Source of the DNA: Sanguinoderma infundibulare
Taxonomy: Eukaryota > Basidiomycota > Agaricomycetes > Polyporales > Polyporaceae
NCBI GenBank assembly: GCA_032821775.1
Contig: JAVLRN010000006.1
Coordinates: forward strand, 558,001-622,000
Direction: 5' to 3'
Length of the DNA: 64,000 nucleotides
Shown here one piece after another: positions 45,037-56,464 of the stretch (its first letter is position 1; each line of letters begins with the position of its first letter). The position numbers and the translations under genes are program-made. The notes beneath the pieces are model-generated. The model made no database searches. It worked only from the letters and a program-made list of their open reading frames with translations, and was not told the origin of the DNA.

Positions 45037-45194
45037 CCCTGGTCCACGGCCACAAGACGTAAAACTAGGGAGAAAAGACGTACGAGGCCCTGTCAAAATT
45101 CCATGCAAGCCCCGAACACTTCAAGCCAAGTACGACCGTACGTATGGTGCTCGTCCAGACAACAACGCCATGCCTCCGACTCGAACACCCGAGT

Positions 45195-45807
45195 CTACGA
45201 CAAGAGCTCAAGGTCGGTCACCTCCCCAGAGAAGATGACGTTGCCATCCCCATCGACCTCGACGACCTCGAGATCTGCATGGGTCAAAAACAAAAACAAA
45301 AACATGAGCGTCCGTGAGGATATAGCACGCAGGAGCGAAACGTCACGACGGCTTACCGTACAACCCCGGCACGAACTCGGGCGGCACGGTCAGCTCGGTG
45401 TCGACCCGGGTCGGAGCGCCGCTCGAGAACGCGAGGGCGTCCGCGAGGACGGCCGAGAAGGTCGCGTTCTGGAGCGAGACGCGCAGCGTGGACGTGCTGT
45501 CCGCCGTGCGGCTCTGAGGAAAGCAAAGCACATTGCCGAGTCAGCGGAGCGCGAGCCTGGAGGGCGGACTGGGGTCGTACCTCGTCCGCGAACTGGAACT
45601 CGAAGGGGGAACCGAAGGGATCGCCGGAGAGCGGGAGGATGATCGTCTGGCCGCCGCGCGTGTTCAGGGCTGGAAAGTGTTTCGGGCGCTGTCAGTCGCT
45701 AGTCATGACCTTGTCGTGGACGGAAACGAAGTCAGCTTACGGGCAGCACGGGCGAGGCCAGCGGCAGCGAGGGCGGTCGCGGTGAAGGAAAGGAGAGAGA
45801 AGCGCAT
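45195..45807 (-). CDS. small secreted protein of unknown function, 130 aa
   Basis: Four exons (45807-45741, 45669-45581, 45513-45357, 45274-45195), all in phase, give 130 aa. A signal peptide is obvious (MRFSLLSFTATALAAAGLARA), followed directly by PLNTRGGQTIILPLSGDPFG, a central TLRVSLQNATFSAVLADALAF segment and a C-terminal DLEVVEVDGDGNVIFSGEV region. No cysteines occur in the mature part, one N-glycosylation sequon is present, and the beta-strand pattern suggests a small beta-sandwich. The third intron contains a short (TTTTTG)n run. No family recognised; an extracellular or cell-wall role is inferred from the signal peptide only. Confidence 0.75.
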
Positions 45808-46366
45808 CTTGGCTGTTGGAGAGAGCGAGACTGGGTTGCCGTTGAAGGCAGAACGCCAGCTGCATCCGTCGACCTTATGTATGCGCGCAAGCATTCGACG
45901 GCGGCGAACTCTGCATGTGAGGCCAGCGCGCTGCGATCACGTCCTGTGCAAATAAGAGGAAGGCCAAGCGGGTTTCGACATGACCACAGGAGCGTCCACC
46001 CGGACAATGATGACCGTTGGGGCGGTCGAAGGTTCGTAGGCGCACACATTCGCGAGCGGTACTGCGAGCTCGACGAATCAGCACATCGTCCGGCCATTCT
46101 GTGGCGGTAAACAAAGAACGCACCGTAGTTCCGGTCTCCGATGACGGCTGTGCCGAGCTGGATGAGAGTTGTCGTTGTTAGCGATAGCGCGCCAGTGTTT
46201 CATCAACCGAACAAGTAGACATAACAATGGCAGGCAGTGGCCAAGCCGGGGTGCAAATAAGGTCGAATACAGCATGGTATATTGTCTACAGCAAGCAGAG
46301 CATTGAACATGATCGTAAGATATGTCGTGATCGCGGGTGGTATACGAAACTAAGGTATTGTGTCAT
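45808..46366. other. intergenic
   Basis: Promoter of the small secreted protein and 3' flank of the TMEM97-like gene. No other coding signal. Confidence 0.5.
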
Positions 46367-47142
46367 CTATTCCTGCTTCTCTTTTTGGGCGTCACTGCCA
46401 GAGCCGATGAGTTTCTGTACGCGCAAGGCCATGTCGATCGTCATGACGAGCGGAACGAGGCAGAAGGGGATGTAGCTGGACAGGAGCAGGAGACGCTGTT
46501 CGGTGGTGATAGAAAGGCCGGCAGCAACAGGCGTCGGGGACACGGGTGTGGATAGGATGACGGCAAGACAGGGAAGGGTGGTGGTGGTAGTAGAGGCGGC
46601 ATAGATAAGAAGAAGGATATAGATGGACGTGGTGCCTATGGGATAGAAGGAGCAGCAAAATGATGAGAACAGGATCTTGATGACCTTGAATCGAAGCTGA
46701 CACTCACCTCGCCAGAGTCCACGCAGGCCGAGGATGAAGACGGGGACTTGGAAGAAACTAGCATGTTATGATGTATTTAGACAGAAGACCCGTTCCAGTG
46801 AAGCTGGGTATTACTCACGCTTCGAGGAGGAGGAAGCTTCGGAACCACGCATACGCATCCAGCTGGCTTTGCCCGAAGTATCCCATGACGCTCCCGATCA
46901 ATGGATCATTTGACATCTCCACGTAGAATCTTGGAAGGCTGGAGATAGCAGCAGGTACCCATGCCTTAGGGTAGAGAGCTTGGACATCGATGAGGAAGGT
47001 GGCAGGCAGGTGGATCTGCAAAAATTGCTAGTAAGAATGTGCTCACTGGGAGACCCGGTGCGGGGGGAATAGACAGACGTACTGCAAAGAAAAGGAAGTA
47101 GACGAGGTCGCGAGGGCGTTTAGAAAGAGGCGTGCGAGGCAT
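46367..47142 (-). CDS. TMEM97: EXPERA-domain membrane protein, TMEM97/sigma-2 receptor family, 191 aa
   Basis: Four exons (47142-47083, 47015-46819, 46757-46708, 46635-46367) give 191 aa. Four hydrophobic segments fit the EXPERA fold: RDLVYFLFFAIHLPATFLID, then RSFLLLEAFFQVPVFILGL, then IYILLLIYAASTTTTTL and RLLLLSSYIPFCLVPLVM. The TMEM97 hallmarks are the first-helix Asp (LIDVQALYP), the short luminal PLIGSVMGYF segment and E in FLLLEAFFQVP. It ends in a basic, Gln/Lys-rich tail (DAQKEKQE). In animals the family acts at the ER on sterol traffic and NPC1; function in fungi is not established. Start chosen at the only ATG before the first helix. Confidence 0.85.
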
Positions 47143-47550
47143 GGTTGTAGCTTGCAATAGCTGATATGACCGCACAGACGCAAGCCGAGCAACGCCCAAG
47201 TGACGCCGCCGACTCGGACAGCAAACAAACGCGTCTCGGCGCCAACGCGTCGTGGTCCTCGACGCGTACGTCACACAAAGTCACGTCCAGCTCACCGCTC
47301 CCGCGAATCGATTCGGTTCAGCACAAGATCGACCGCAACTGGACTCGAGACTGCCCTCCCACCTTCGACTTACACTATACAGCGGCATAACTGAGTAGTG
47401 ACATAGGATATCCGGACCCGACGCAGTCGACGTTATAGCTTAACGCGTACAGTGTGCATGCAATGACTGGGATAGATCAGCCCAGTCCGGCTTCCCACAA
47501 GCCAAGCGACATATGTAGTTGCTGTTGAGAGTACACTTCGTGGTCCACGA
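47143..47550. other. intergenic between two minus-strand genes
   Basis: 408 nt with the TMEM97-like promoter and the 3' end of the methyltransferase gene. Nothing else recognised. Confidence 0.5.
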
Positions 47551-48905
47551 TCACGCTTTCTGTTCATACCTTCCTAACCAGATTTCTACCGGCTCTCGTC
47601 CAGCCCCGATCCTCTCTCCGACCCGCTCAAATGACACACCGACGCCTTTGGCCATCTCCCAGAGTGTCCTCTCTTCCGGATCACGCTCCTTGTACCCGAG
47701 AACCACGATTGGTGGACTGTCTGCTGGGCTTAGGCCAACAAGCGAGGAAAGCGTGCGCACCAGCGCGGGGAACGACGCAGTGTTATAGGTCACGTCGGCC
47801 ATGACGATCGCGTCGAATCCACCATCGACCGCGAGGACTTCGTCTGGAAGCACTTGCTCGTCCCAGTCCAGCGCCAGCGGGTGTGGTCGGAAAGGAACCT
47901 TGACAAGTCCGCTATTGCTGGAGACGTTGTGTGTCAGGAGAGGAAGAGCAGATTCTGTTGAAGCGGTATCAGCAAGAGCGAGCTCTCTCAAGCGATTTGT
48001 CTTCCCACCAAGATCCGTCGTAATTATGCACCCATCGCCATGGATGACTTGCGCGGACCGTAACGCACCGAGCGTCAGAGAGACGATGCCCGTCCCGGCA
48101 CCTATACGAATCACTGCTTGAGCGACCATTCAGGCAGAGAACACCAAGCAGCCCAAGCTTACCTAGCTCGATTACTCGACATCGCCCCGAAGAGAACAGC
48201 ACCTCTCGCGCACGACCAACGAGTGGGTGCCCCCCGTCGCCCGGGACACGCTCGTGTGCGAGCTCAACAAACCAGGAGCTCAGCCCGACGCCGCTATCCC
48301 ACACTTTCTGCGCGACGCGTCTACGAAATTAGCCTCCATGAAAAGCAAGTAGCGTGTAGCCATGACGTGCATACCTTGTCCAGATCGAACGACGTCTGCT
48401 CCCGTATCGTCACAAACCCATCCTTCTCACCCTCCAGCGGGACGCGATACACCCGCTCGATCGACTGCTGCTTCTCCCCATGCGCCCCCGCCCGGGCCGC
48501 GCGCGAGCTCAGCACGATCGGCATGGACACGACCGGGAACGGCCTCTCGCCCACCTCGCACGCACCGAGGTTCACGATGTGCGCCCGCGCGTGCTGGCGC
48601 GCGGTCAGCACAAGCCTGTACGTCTGCCCGTCGCGCGCACGAGGAGGGAGCGGGACGGAGAACTCTTTGAAGTTGCTCGACCGCCAGACGGTCAGCTTCT
48701 GGGGCGGGGTGATGCTGGGGTACGCTTCGGAGGAGGAACTTGAAGCGGTCGTCGGGCTGACGAGCGACCACGAGTAGAATATCTCTTCCTCGCCTGCGAA
48801 TCCTTCCGTCCGGAGGTCGTTTGCGAGCTGCGGGGTGAACGTCACTGGGCCCGCCGGAGATACCTGGGTGGGCGGGGGCCTCAGGAAGAAGATGTAGTTG
48901 AACAT
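47551..48905 (-). CDS. family-16 (METTL21/EFM-type) S-adenosylmethionine methyltransferase, 390 aa
   Basis: Four exons (48905-48375, 48307-48163, 48101-48009, 47954-47551) give 390 aa. The C-terminal half is a seven-beta-strand methyltransferase: WDSGVGLSSWF (the W-D/S entry motif), CRVIELGAGTGIVSL (motif I near residue 226), a strand ending in TTD followed after the third intron by ESALPLLTHN, FDAIVMADVTYN (post motif II) and IVVLGYKERDPEER. This is the architecture of lysine-specific METTL21/EFM enzymes that modify translation factors and chaperones. The third intron is 54 nt and in frame, so retention would insert 18 residues without a stop. The N-terminal 170 residues have no assigned domain. 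Substrate unknown. Confidence 0.85.
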
Positions 48906-49041
48906 GCTTCTCCGTCGAGGTGTCTGGGTCGAGGGGATCCGCGGCAGCAAGGGTTGCGTGGCGGCTCGGCGAGCGTGAGGGGCCGTGGACGACGAGAGCG
49001 AAAAGACGAGATGCGCGCCTGGCGAGTTTGCAGCCGCCGGA
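48906..49041. promoter_or_regulatory. short bidirectional promoter
   Basis: Only 136 nt separate the start codons of the methyltransferase (minus) and the rhomboid protease (plus). The stretch is GC-rich and has no TATA box. Transcripts very likely overlap or start within this gap. Confidence 0.6.
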
Positions 49042-50727
49042 ATGCTTTGGACTCTACGCTCACTACGGGCCTGGTCGTCGCTGCCATGTCTCTCCTCGTC
49101 GCCACGCTCGTTTTCTTTAACTCCTAATCGTCGACTACCGCGTGCGCTCAACGCCAGCCCGCCGAAAATCTCGCCGTTCAGGGAGGAGGTCGCGAAGGCG
49201 AAGCCAGTCCCCTCGTTCACCGAGGCCGTCCGCAGGCCGCCAATACGGAACCAAGTCTTGGTAAGAGCTCGTCGCCTCTCCCTTCCCGTCTCTGGCTGAT
49301 GTGGGGTGCAGTTCGCGATCGTGGGGTCTGTCGGCGCACTGGCGGTGGGAGCGCACATGACCAACTATGAGTTGTTCAAGTGGTGGGCGTACTTGAGGAC
49401 ATCCCCGCAGGGAAGCGGAACCTACGACAAGAGCAGACCGCCGACGTCCGAAGAGCTGGCGCGGGTGAGGTACTTCACGTTTGGCCGCGTACGTCCATCG
49501 CCGTTCTTTCTGCCCCGCATATAACCGACGATATGCGTCGTTCAGCACCTCCAAACCGGGCTCGCCACCCTAAAGTCCTCTCTGGACCAGCTCCCCGAGA
49601 CGGTGAAGGCGGTGATCACTTGGTCATACGTCCAGGTTTTCCAGCCGATACTGAACGCGAGCGAAGGCAAGCGCATGTGCTGGGCGATCGGCGCGGTCAA
49701 CGTCGGGGTATGGCTCGCCTGGCGCGTCCCTCGCTGGGGGCCCGTCATGATGCGGAGCTTTGCGCACAACCCCCTGTCCGGGCGGTCGTACACGCTCTTT
49801 ACGAGCATGTTCAGGTGCGTGGCGCGTTTTGTATTGTCGTCAACTCTGCGACGCTGAATCATGCCGTGCCTCTGCGCCTCCCAGCCACGAGAACTTCTTC
49901 CACCTTTTGTTCAACTGCATGGCGCTGGCCAGTTTCGGTGAGTGTTCTTATACCTTTTACCGGTCTTCGAACGCCGGAAATTGAGCCGTGCTCTAGGTTC
50001 TGCTGCAAGTCAGCAACTGATGGTGCTGTTCAAGGATGTAGAGAAAGAACGCGGCGCGCTCTCGGAGCCTTCACCAAAATGGCACCTGCTCGCGCTCTTC
50101 GTCTCCGGTCAGCCCATCTGTCCCTCCTCTGTCCACACGCCACTAAAAACTGTCGACCTCCAGCCGGCCTCTTCTCCGGCCTCGTCTCTCACATCGGCCA
50201 CGCGCGCTGGCAATACCCCCGACTCATCGCGCGTCTGCGGAACGCGACCGCATCCGCCGCTCCTGCCTCCCTCACGTCTAGCGCAAAATCCGCCCTGCCC
50301 AAAGCCGACGCCGCCGTTCCAGCGGCGAGCAGGTTCGATGTGAAGCCGTCGCTCGGCTCGTCCGGGGCGATCTTCGCGCTCTTCGCCGTGACGGCGCTCG
50401 GGTACCCGGACGCGGAGATCACGTTCATCATCCCGCCGTACCTCCCGCTCAACATCCAGACGGGCTTCCTGGCCCTGGTCGCGCTGGACATCGTCGGCGT
50501 GCTCCGCGGATGGCGGTGAGTCGCTCGCCGATCCTCTAAGATAGCTCGATGTACGTAATCATGTACTGACGGACGACGGCAGGTTCTTGGACCACTTCGC
50601 CCACCTGGGCGGCGCGCTGTTCGGCGCGTTCTGGTACAAGTACGGCGCGGACATATGGTACTCGACACGCCTGTGGGACCTTCCGGCGGTGTTCTACCTT
50701 CATGGGCACGGGCCTATGTTGAGATAG
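49042..50727 (+). CDS. PCP1: mitochondrial rhomboid protease (Pcp1/PARL family), 441 aa
   Basis: Seven exons (49042-49260, 49312-49488, 49546-49814, 49885-49937, 49997-50107, 50164-50515, 50583-50727) give 441 aa. The N-terminus is Arg/Ser/Leu-rich and free of acidic residues for 45 positions ([20 protein letters not shown]), a mitochondrial presequence. Rhomboid motifs follow: the membrane helix before the core ([14 protein letters not shown]), [17 protein letters not shown], the nucleophile motif GSSGAIF (Ser343) and [18 protein letters not shown] (His401), so the Ser-His dyad is complete. Yeast Pcp1 cleaves Mgm1 and Ccp1 in the inner membrane. The chosen ATG is the first in frame; it lies 136 nt from the divergent gene. 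Confidence 0.9.
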
Positions 50728-51369
50728 ATTTTGGGTGGCTGTCCGATTGTGGGACTTTGTGCAATGCTTCTTCAGCCTGCATACATCGTACATAGATCTT
50801 GTAGTGCGTACTGACATCCCCGCTCTAATTCATGACTTGCATGGTCATCAGGTTCACCGCCGGAAGACGTTGGATAGTGAGTGCACTCCACCGTCTCCCC
50901 AACGGCGGTTCCACTGCCGCTGGTCGAAAGCTGCGCCCAGGTACGGGAAGGAAATCCTTCTATCTCCTGCTTCTACTTACTTACATGTAGTTTTCTAGTC
51001 GCTTGTTGTACTCGGGCGCGGCGCATGGTGCCTGCAAACGTGCATGGGCGCAATTGCGAGCGAGAAACTCGAAGATGTTATCTATGTACCCATTCGCGTG
51101 TCCGCGCCTTCTCATCGATCCTCTTGCCTCCTAGCCTTCACCGTCACCGCCGAGCTGGACATTTGTGGACCTTGCCACAAGGTGCACTAAGAACTTGGCC
51201 GTTCTCCTGGAGATCTGAGGAACGGATAGGAATGGACTCGAGCAGCTTCGCGACTAGCGACCTGCCTACGCTAGCGGTAGCAGGTCCGACGATGTCCAAG
51301 GAACTAGTGATATTACAGGTGAGAACACGCCTTGAAACTCGAAAATGACTATTCACTCGGCTCTTGTGT
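50728..51369. other. intergenic
   Basis: 3' flank of the rhomboid gene. A weak frame at 51234-51348 (SSFATSDLPTLAVAGPTMSKEL) could be remains of the N-terminus of the downstream F-box relic but is unproven. Confidence 0.45.
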
Positions 51370-52270
51370 TCGACAGACGACGGTCCCTCCTCGCATCTCG
51401 TTGACGAGATCATAGGATGCGTGTGGCCCGATCTGGCTACACTCTGCGCATGCTGCGTCGTGTGTCATGCCTGGCTTCCTGCCAGCAGAACTCTCCCCAA
51501 TCCTTGACGCCGCCGTCCCTCACGTCAATAAGCACGGTCTTTTTACAGGAGGAAGGGAGGTCCAGTGATCCCGATAACTTCCTCGTCGATCTCTTCTTCC
51601 ACGAGTTCTCGGGAAATTTACCTAATCTGTCCCAGACTTGTCCTAAGAGATCTGAGGTTCCCGGAGACCACGGTCCTCGTCCTCCATGCTCGCTTTTGAC
51701 GCTCCCCGCATTCAAGGGTATCAGCCGCCTCGAGATAGCCCACTGCTGCTTCTCCTTCCGCTGGTTTATGCGCGTACTCGTTTCCGTCGTCTCCCTCGTT
51801 GAGCTACGACTATACGAACCAGGATGGTACTCCGTACCAAGGATCATTGATTTTCCTGTGGAGTAACATCTTCGACTCCTCCACTTGAGGCGTCTCGAGC
51901 TGCAGGTGTTTGAATTTGCAAGAATCGGAACGACTGGGACAGAGTGTCCACACCTTAATGCCTTTTTCGATTGCCTTGTGCTTACGCCTTCGCGCCGTTC
52001 AATCACTTCCTTTGAATTTGAGTACACCCCCCTCATGCGAGTCCATCGTGAAAGATGACAAAGAGAAGCTCCCAAAGCTTTGTGCTCGTGGCAGTGTCCG
52101 AGCATCGGGAGCCCTTGATCGTATTGCCAGTTGAGTCCCCAACGTTCGGAATATCGCATTGGCAACTAAATTGCTTGCGGCCAGATTGCTGGAACGTCAA
52201 ACTGAACTTTTTTGAGTTCCCCCGGGAACGTTACCCCACGTCGTGTGTTTCGTTTGAAATCGTGTAGAAC
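51370..52270 (+). pseudogene. decayed F-box/LRR gene
   Basis: A well-preserved F-box core is read at about 51390-51480 (HLVDEIIGCVW, then LCACCVVCHAWLPASRT), then a stop. LRR-type sequence continues in another frame at 51541-51866 (NFLVDLFFHEFSGNLPNL, SLVELRLYEPGWYSVPRII) and in a third after 51870 (LRRLELQVFEFARI, HLNAFFDCLVLTPS, ITSFEFEYTPLM). At least two frameshifts and several stops separate these pieces, and no splice arrangement that I tried repairs all of them. An intact gene with unusual introns is a less likely alternative. Confidence 0.65.
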
Positions 52271-54241
52271 GTACGAGCGTTCGGTCTCTATCGATGACTT
52301 GCAAGCACACTAATACTGCGGGAGACAGGATGACCATTTCCCCATGACAGAACACCGTTACTTTATACCGCTTCATTGTCCCCGGAGCACGTTCTGTTAC
52401 CGTGAACTTCGACGAGCAGAGCAGAGCAGAGCCTCGAGCGGTCGTCACGCCTGTATGTACAACCCTTCTCGACTGCATATGTATGGATACGAGTGGGAAA
52501 GGTGAATCATGGGCACGATATATACGTAACATGGCAGCAGTGGTCTGGATCGTTGAAGCTTTCTAGCCAGCATCCGAATCGTCGCAAGCCTCGAGATGGT
52601 CTGATAGGCCGACCCCGCTACGTCGCCATCCCCCAGACCCTGACTTGCGGTAAAACACTCTATGAACACCTGCCTTCAGCTTCCGAGGCTTGAGTACTGA
52701 GTGCTTGAGTGCAGGGGGGTGAATACGACTGCTGAGAGTTGGCTGTCGAAAGCGAGTCGGTCCACCCCTGGCCCGCCACGTGGCCAAGGCGGTGACTGAC
52801 GGCGGCAAAATCCGCCTTTCTCCTGCTGTGGCCAGTTCGAAACCATTGTTGAATCTTACCAGCTAAAACTTCAAGATTCAGATCCAACTTAGACGTTTAT
52901 TCAAGGAGAGGAGAGCGATGAGAGGGACGTTCGGTGAGTTCAACCGTTCTCGCTCCCCAATACATACTTCTTCGCTCCGGTGGTGGTTCCGATCGCTTCC
53001 ACTGGAATAACTACGTTGCGTTGACCCGCTGTTGACGCATTGAACTTGTGGTCGGAAGCACACCATCATGCTACGCCTAAGGATGTGGCTACAATCAGAA
53101 AACACACCTACACAGCAGCCCAGGCTGAGCACAGGCGACCTCGGAGTAGCCGGCGTCGGAACCGGATTTGAATGCGCAGGTGAGAGTTCTTCTGTTGCTC
53201 ACCGCATGGTCCTATGGGAAGTCTTGTTCCCATCCCGGTCGTTTACACAGTGCGGCTCTATCTGTCGTTGACAGCACATCAGATTGAGGTCGTTGGATGC
53301 TTGGTGCACTCACCGGAGACCCGTCTCCTGATAGCCCATGTATACACTCCTTCCAGATCCTTTCTCGTCGGATCGAAACCTTACAGAGATGAAAATGGGA
53401 CCGAGTGTGCTCGCGCTATCGCACAATATATATAGTGAGCGTTCCTACGGAAGTTCGATTCGTTCTCTGGGTCCCTCGGCTGTTGTGCCCGAATGAGAAC
53501 TTGTACCGTGCTGAACTCTCACACAACCAGGTCACGCATGGCGTCGGATGGCATAACGTGAAGATCATCAGTCGTCAGCGGCATCTTTCATGCCGCCAGA
53601 AAGCTGCTATCATGTTATCCTACAAACATAGAAACAGCGAGGATCTGTCCATCCATTTGACAGGTGCGGTGATCTCCTCGCATATCGTCGCTCACGTCTC
53701 CTTGGTTGCATCCCACAGGCATCGACGGTGAGCGGAGAAGCCCATGGTGCTATGTCCGTGGACGGCACTGTATTTCTCATTTACGAGAATTAGCGTTTTT
53801 CCCATCGGCGTTGAGTTATAATTACTCGCGCTCATCGTTCGAGGTATGAGCACATGCTTCTATTGGCTACTTCGATGTGCTGATTGTACGGACCCCCGAC
53901 TCCCCAGGAGCTTCGGGCTCGTCAGGTAGAGTTGTGTCAGCTATGCAAACGAAATCGTTCCCTTTTTGCAATGCTCCGGCGAGTATCAAACGATGCTCAT
54001 CTTCAGAGCTAAGTGTAACATGACGAATCTGTTCTCGCAGAACGCGCTGGCTTCCGGCGACGTTCCATCTTCGTCGTTGTCAGGCCCCAACAAAGTTGAG
54101 AACCACACATCCGGGGTCCTATATCGCTTCTCTGCATCCCACAATTCTCTTCATGTGCCTAAACGCATGACCACAGAACCCGACATCGAAATACCTGCCC
54201 ATTTCTGCAACCGTGTTCAGGAAGCCCAAAGGAATGTTCTG
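52271..54241. other. long region without a supported gene
   Basis: About 2 kb. Frames on both strands stay below 110 codons and show no domain (52445-52669 minus, 53405-53731 plus and others). The right end should contain the upstream promoter of the aspartic protease. No terminal repeats or transposase motifs were seen. Confidence 0.5.
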
Positions 54242-54249
54242 TATATAAG
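54242..54249 (+). promoter_or_regulatory. TATA box of the aspartic protease gene
   Basis: TATATAAG lies 108 nt upstream of ATG 54350 and is followed by a pyrimidine-rich leader (54299-54340), typical of strongly expressed fungal genes. Confidence 0.6.
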
Positions 54250-54349
54250 GCTCCTCGAGCCTCCACATGAGGATCCTTGCGGAGGTCCTGTCCTAGACAT
54301 CCTCTTCCCTTCCTCCTTCCGTTTCTCTCTTCCCTCCTTGTCAGCAGAC

Positions 54350-56464
54350 ATGGCTCGCGACCTTTTCACCTTCCTCCTGCTCGCGCTGACTCTCGCGCAC
54401 GCCACGCCCCTTGTGCAAGTGCGCGACAACTTAGTCAGCGTCCCGATTGCGAAGCGCTTCAACCTCACCGGCTCGGGCACCCTCCTAGCTCGCGATCAAG
54501 CTCGCGCACGCAACCTCGTTGCACGCGCGAATGCCCACCTATCGGGCTCCGCTCTCTCCCCAGATGCCGTCATCAGCGTTCCCGCTGATAATCAAGCCGT
54601 GGACTACGTGCTCAACGTGAGTGCCGGGCATAAATCATGACGGCAGGACCGCGTGGACCGAACTGACCGGGATGTGCTTTTCTAGGTCCAAGTCGGCAGT
54701 CCCCCGACAACGTGTATGTTCATTACTTGCTTGGCCAGCCCAGACCGCTCACATGCCAGCGTTTAGACCAACTTCTTATTGATACTGGCAGTTCGAACAC
54801 TTGGGTCGGTGCGGGGAAGTCTTTCGTGCAGACTTCCACCACGCGCCAGACACGCGATGCTGTCGTGAGTGCTGCCGTCTTAACAAACTTTACTGTCCCC
54901 GCCTGTCTGACTTGTCGAGCGTATGGTAGTCTGTCACGTATGGTTCGGGTGACTTCTCAGGTCAGGATCCACCCGACTCCAAAATGCCCATGCTACCCCA
55001 ACAGGCTCACGTTGTGGCGCAGGGACTGAGTTCACGGACACGGTGTCTCTTGGTTCTGGTTTGACGATCACAGGCCAGTCCATTGGAGTTGCCACTCAGT
55101 CTCAAGGCTTTGACGGTGTAGACGGAATCGTCGGGTACGCGCTCTCTATTTTGTCTCCTCTCCTCGGCGCAGTCTCACGTTCCATCTCCGGATACGCAGG
55201 ATTGGGCCGGTGGACCTCACCGTCGGCACCCTCTCCCCAGACTCGACGGCGACTATTCCAACCGGTGAGCACGTCCGCAGCGCGCCAAGGGAAATATGAC
55301 TGACGGCGTTCTCACCCGTCTGCTAGTGACGGACAACCTCTTCGCTCAGGGGATCATTTCTGAAGACCTGGTCGCTGTCTCGTTCGAGCCCACGTCCTCG
55401 CCCGAAATCGTGAACGGAGAGCTCACGTTCGGCGGCACCGACTCGAGCAAGTTCACCGGCTCCATCAACTTTGTGTACGTTCGCACCCCAGTTCATCCGT
55501 ACTCCGAATAGTTCGTCGGCCTTTGCGACCGCGGACTGACACGTCAAGTCGTGATGCGTTGCCTCCGAGGCGCTTTAACTGACTGATGGCTGTTTGACTG
55601 CAGACCGATCACGACCACCTCGCCCGCCTCACTCTTTTTCGGCATCAACCAGTCCATCAGATTCGGCACGTCCACCTCCATCCTGTCCAGCACGGCCGGC
55701 ATCGTCGACACCGGCACCACGCTCATCCTCATCTCCACTGGTGCGTGAACGGAGCTCATGTCCTTCATGATAATACTCAATACGACTTTTGGCAGATGCG
55801 TTCTCGAGGTACCAGCGGGCTACGGGCGCCGTCGCGGACAAGGCCACGGGTCTCCTCCGTCTCACCCAGGCCCAGTTCGCAAACCTACAGAGCTTGTTCT
55901 TCACTATCGGCGGGGTCAGTGTTTGTCTGGCGTCGGAACCGGTTCGCACAATGATAACGTCCATTGACATGCCCCACGTGCCTCGCAGGTCACATTCGAG
56001 CTCACCCCGAACGCGCAGATCTGGCCGGTACGTCCCCCGTGCCGCATTCGGACGTGCTTTCCCTCCGAACCCGCTTCTTGCCCTTCATAACGCCCCTCGC
56101 CCCCTCTTCTAACTGCGCTCCGCTAAATTCGCCGCCGGGGGCTTTTCATCGCTCCTCGCCTGATCGCGCCGCACGCCTATCTATCGCTCGCCGTTTGCGC
56201 CGTGATCTGCCGTCGCCCTTCACGTTCACTTATACTGACATTGCTTTCTTCCATTCCGGTTCGCAGCGCGCGCTGAACACGGCCATCGGGGGCAACGCGA
56301 ACAGCGTCTACCTCATCGTGGGCTCGATTGGCACGCCGACCGGCCAGGGTCTCGACTTCATCAACGGCATGACCTTCCTCGAGCGCTTCTACTCTGTCTT
56401 CGACACCGCCAACAACCGGGTCGGGATCGCCAACACCCCGTTCACGACGGCGACCACGAACTAG
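54350..56464 (+). CDS. secreted aspartic endopeptidase, family A1 (polyporopepsin-like), 413 aa
   Basis: Eleven exons (54350-54616, 54686-54713, 54767-54864, 54930-54960, 55023-55134, 55200-55264, 55327-55474, 55604-55740, 55796-55914, 55989-56027, 56267-56464) give 413 aa. The order is signal peptide (LFTFLLLALTLAHA), propeptide to about residue 80, then the mature enzyme. Both catalytic motifs are intact: LLIDTGSSNTWVG (Asp104) and GIVDTGTTLILIS (Asp285). The flap Tyr lies in SVTYGSGDFSG. NVFWLP-like end strands are represented by FLERFYSVFDTANNRVGIA. The exon pattern and the sequence FDGVDGIVG, DSTATIPTVTDNL resemble polyporopepsins of white-rot fungi. Three of the exons are under 40 nt (54686-54713, 54930-54960, 55989-56027), while intron 10 is 239 nt, unusually long here. 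No cysteine pair typical of pepsins is seen. Confidence 0.92.
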
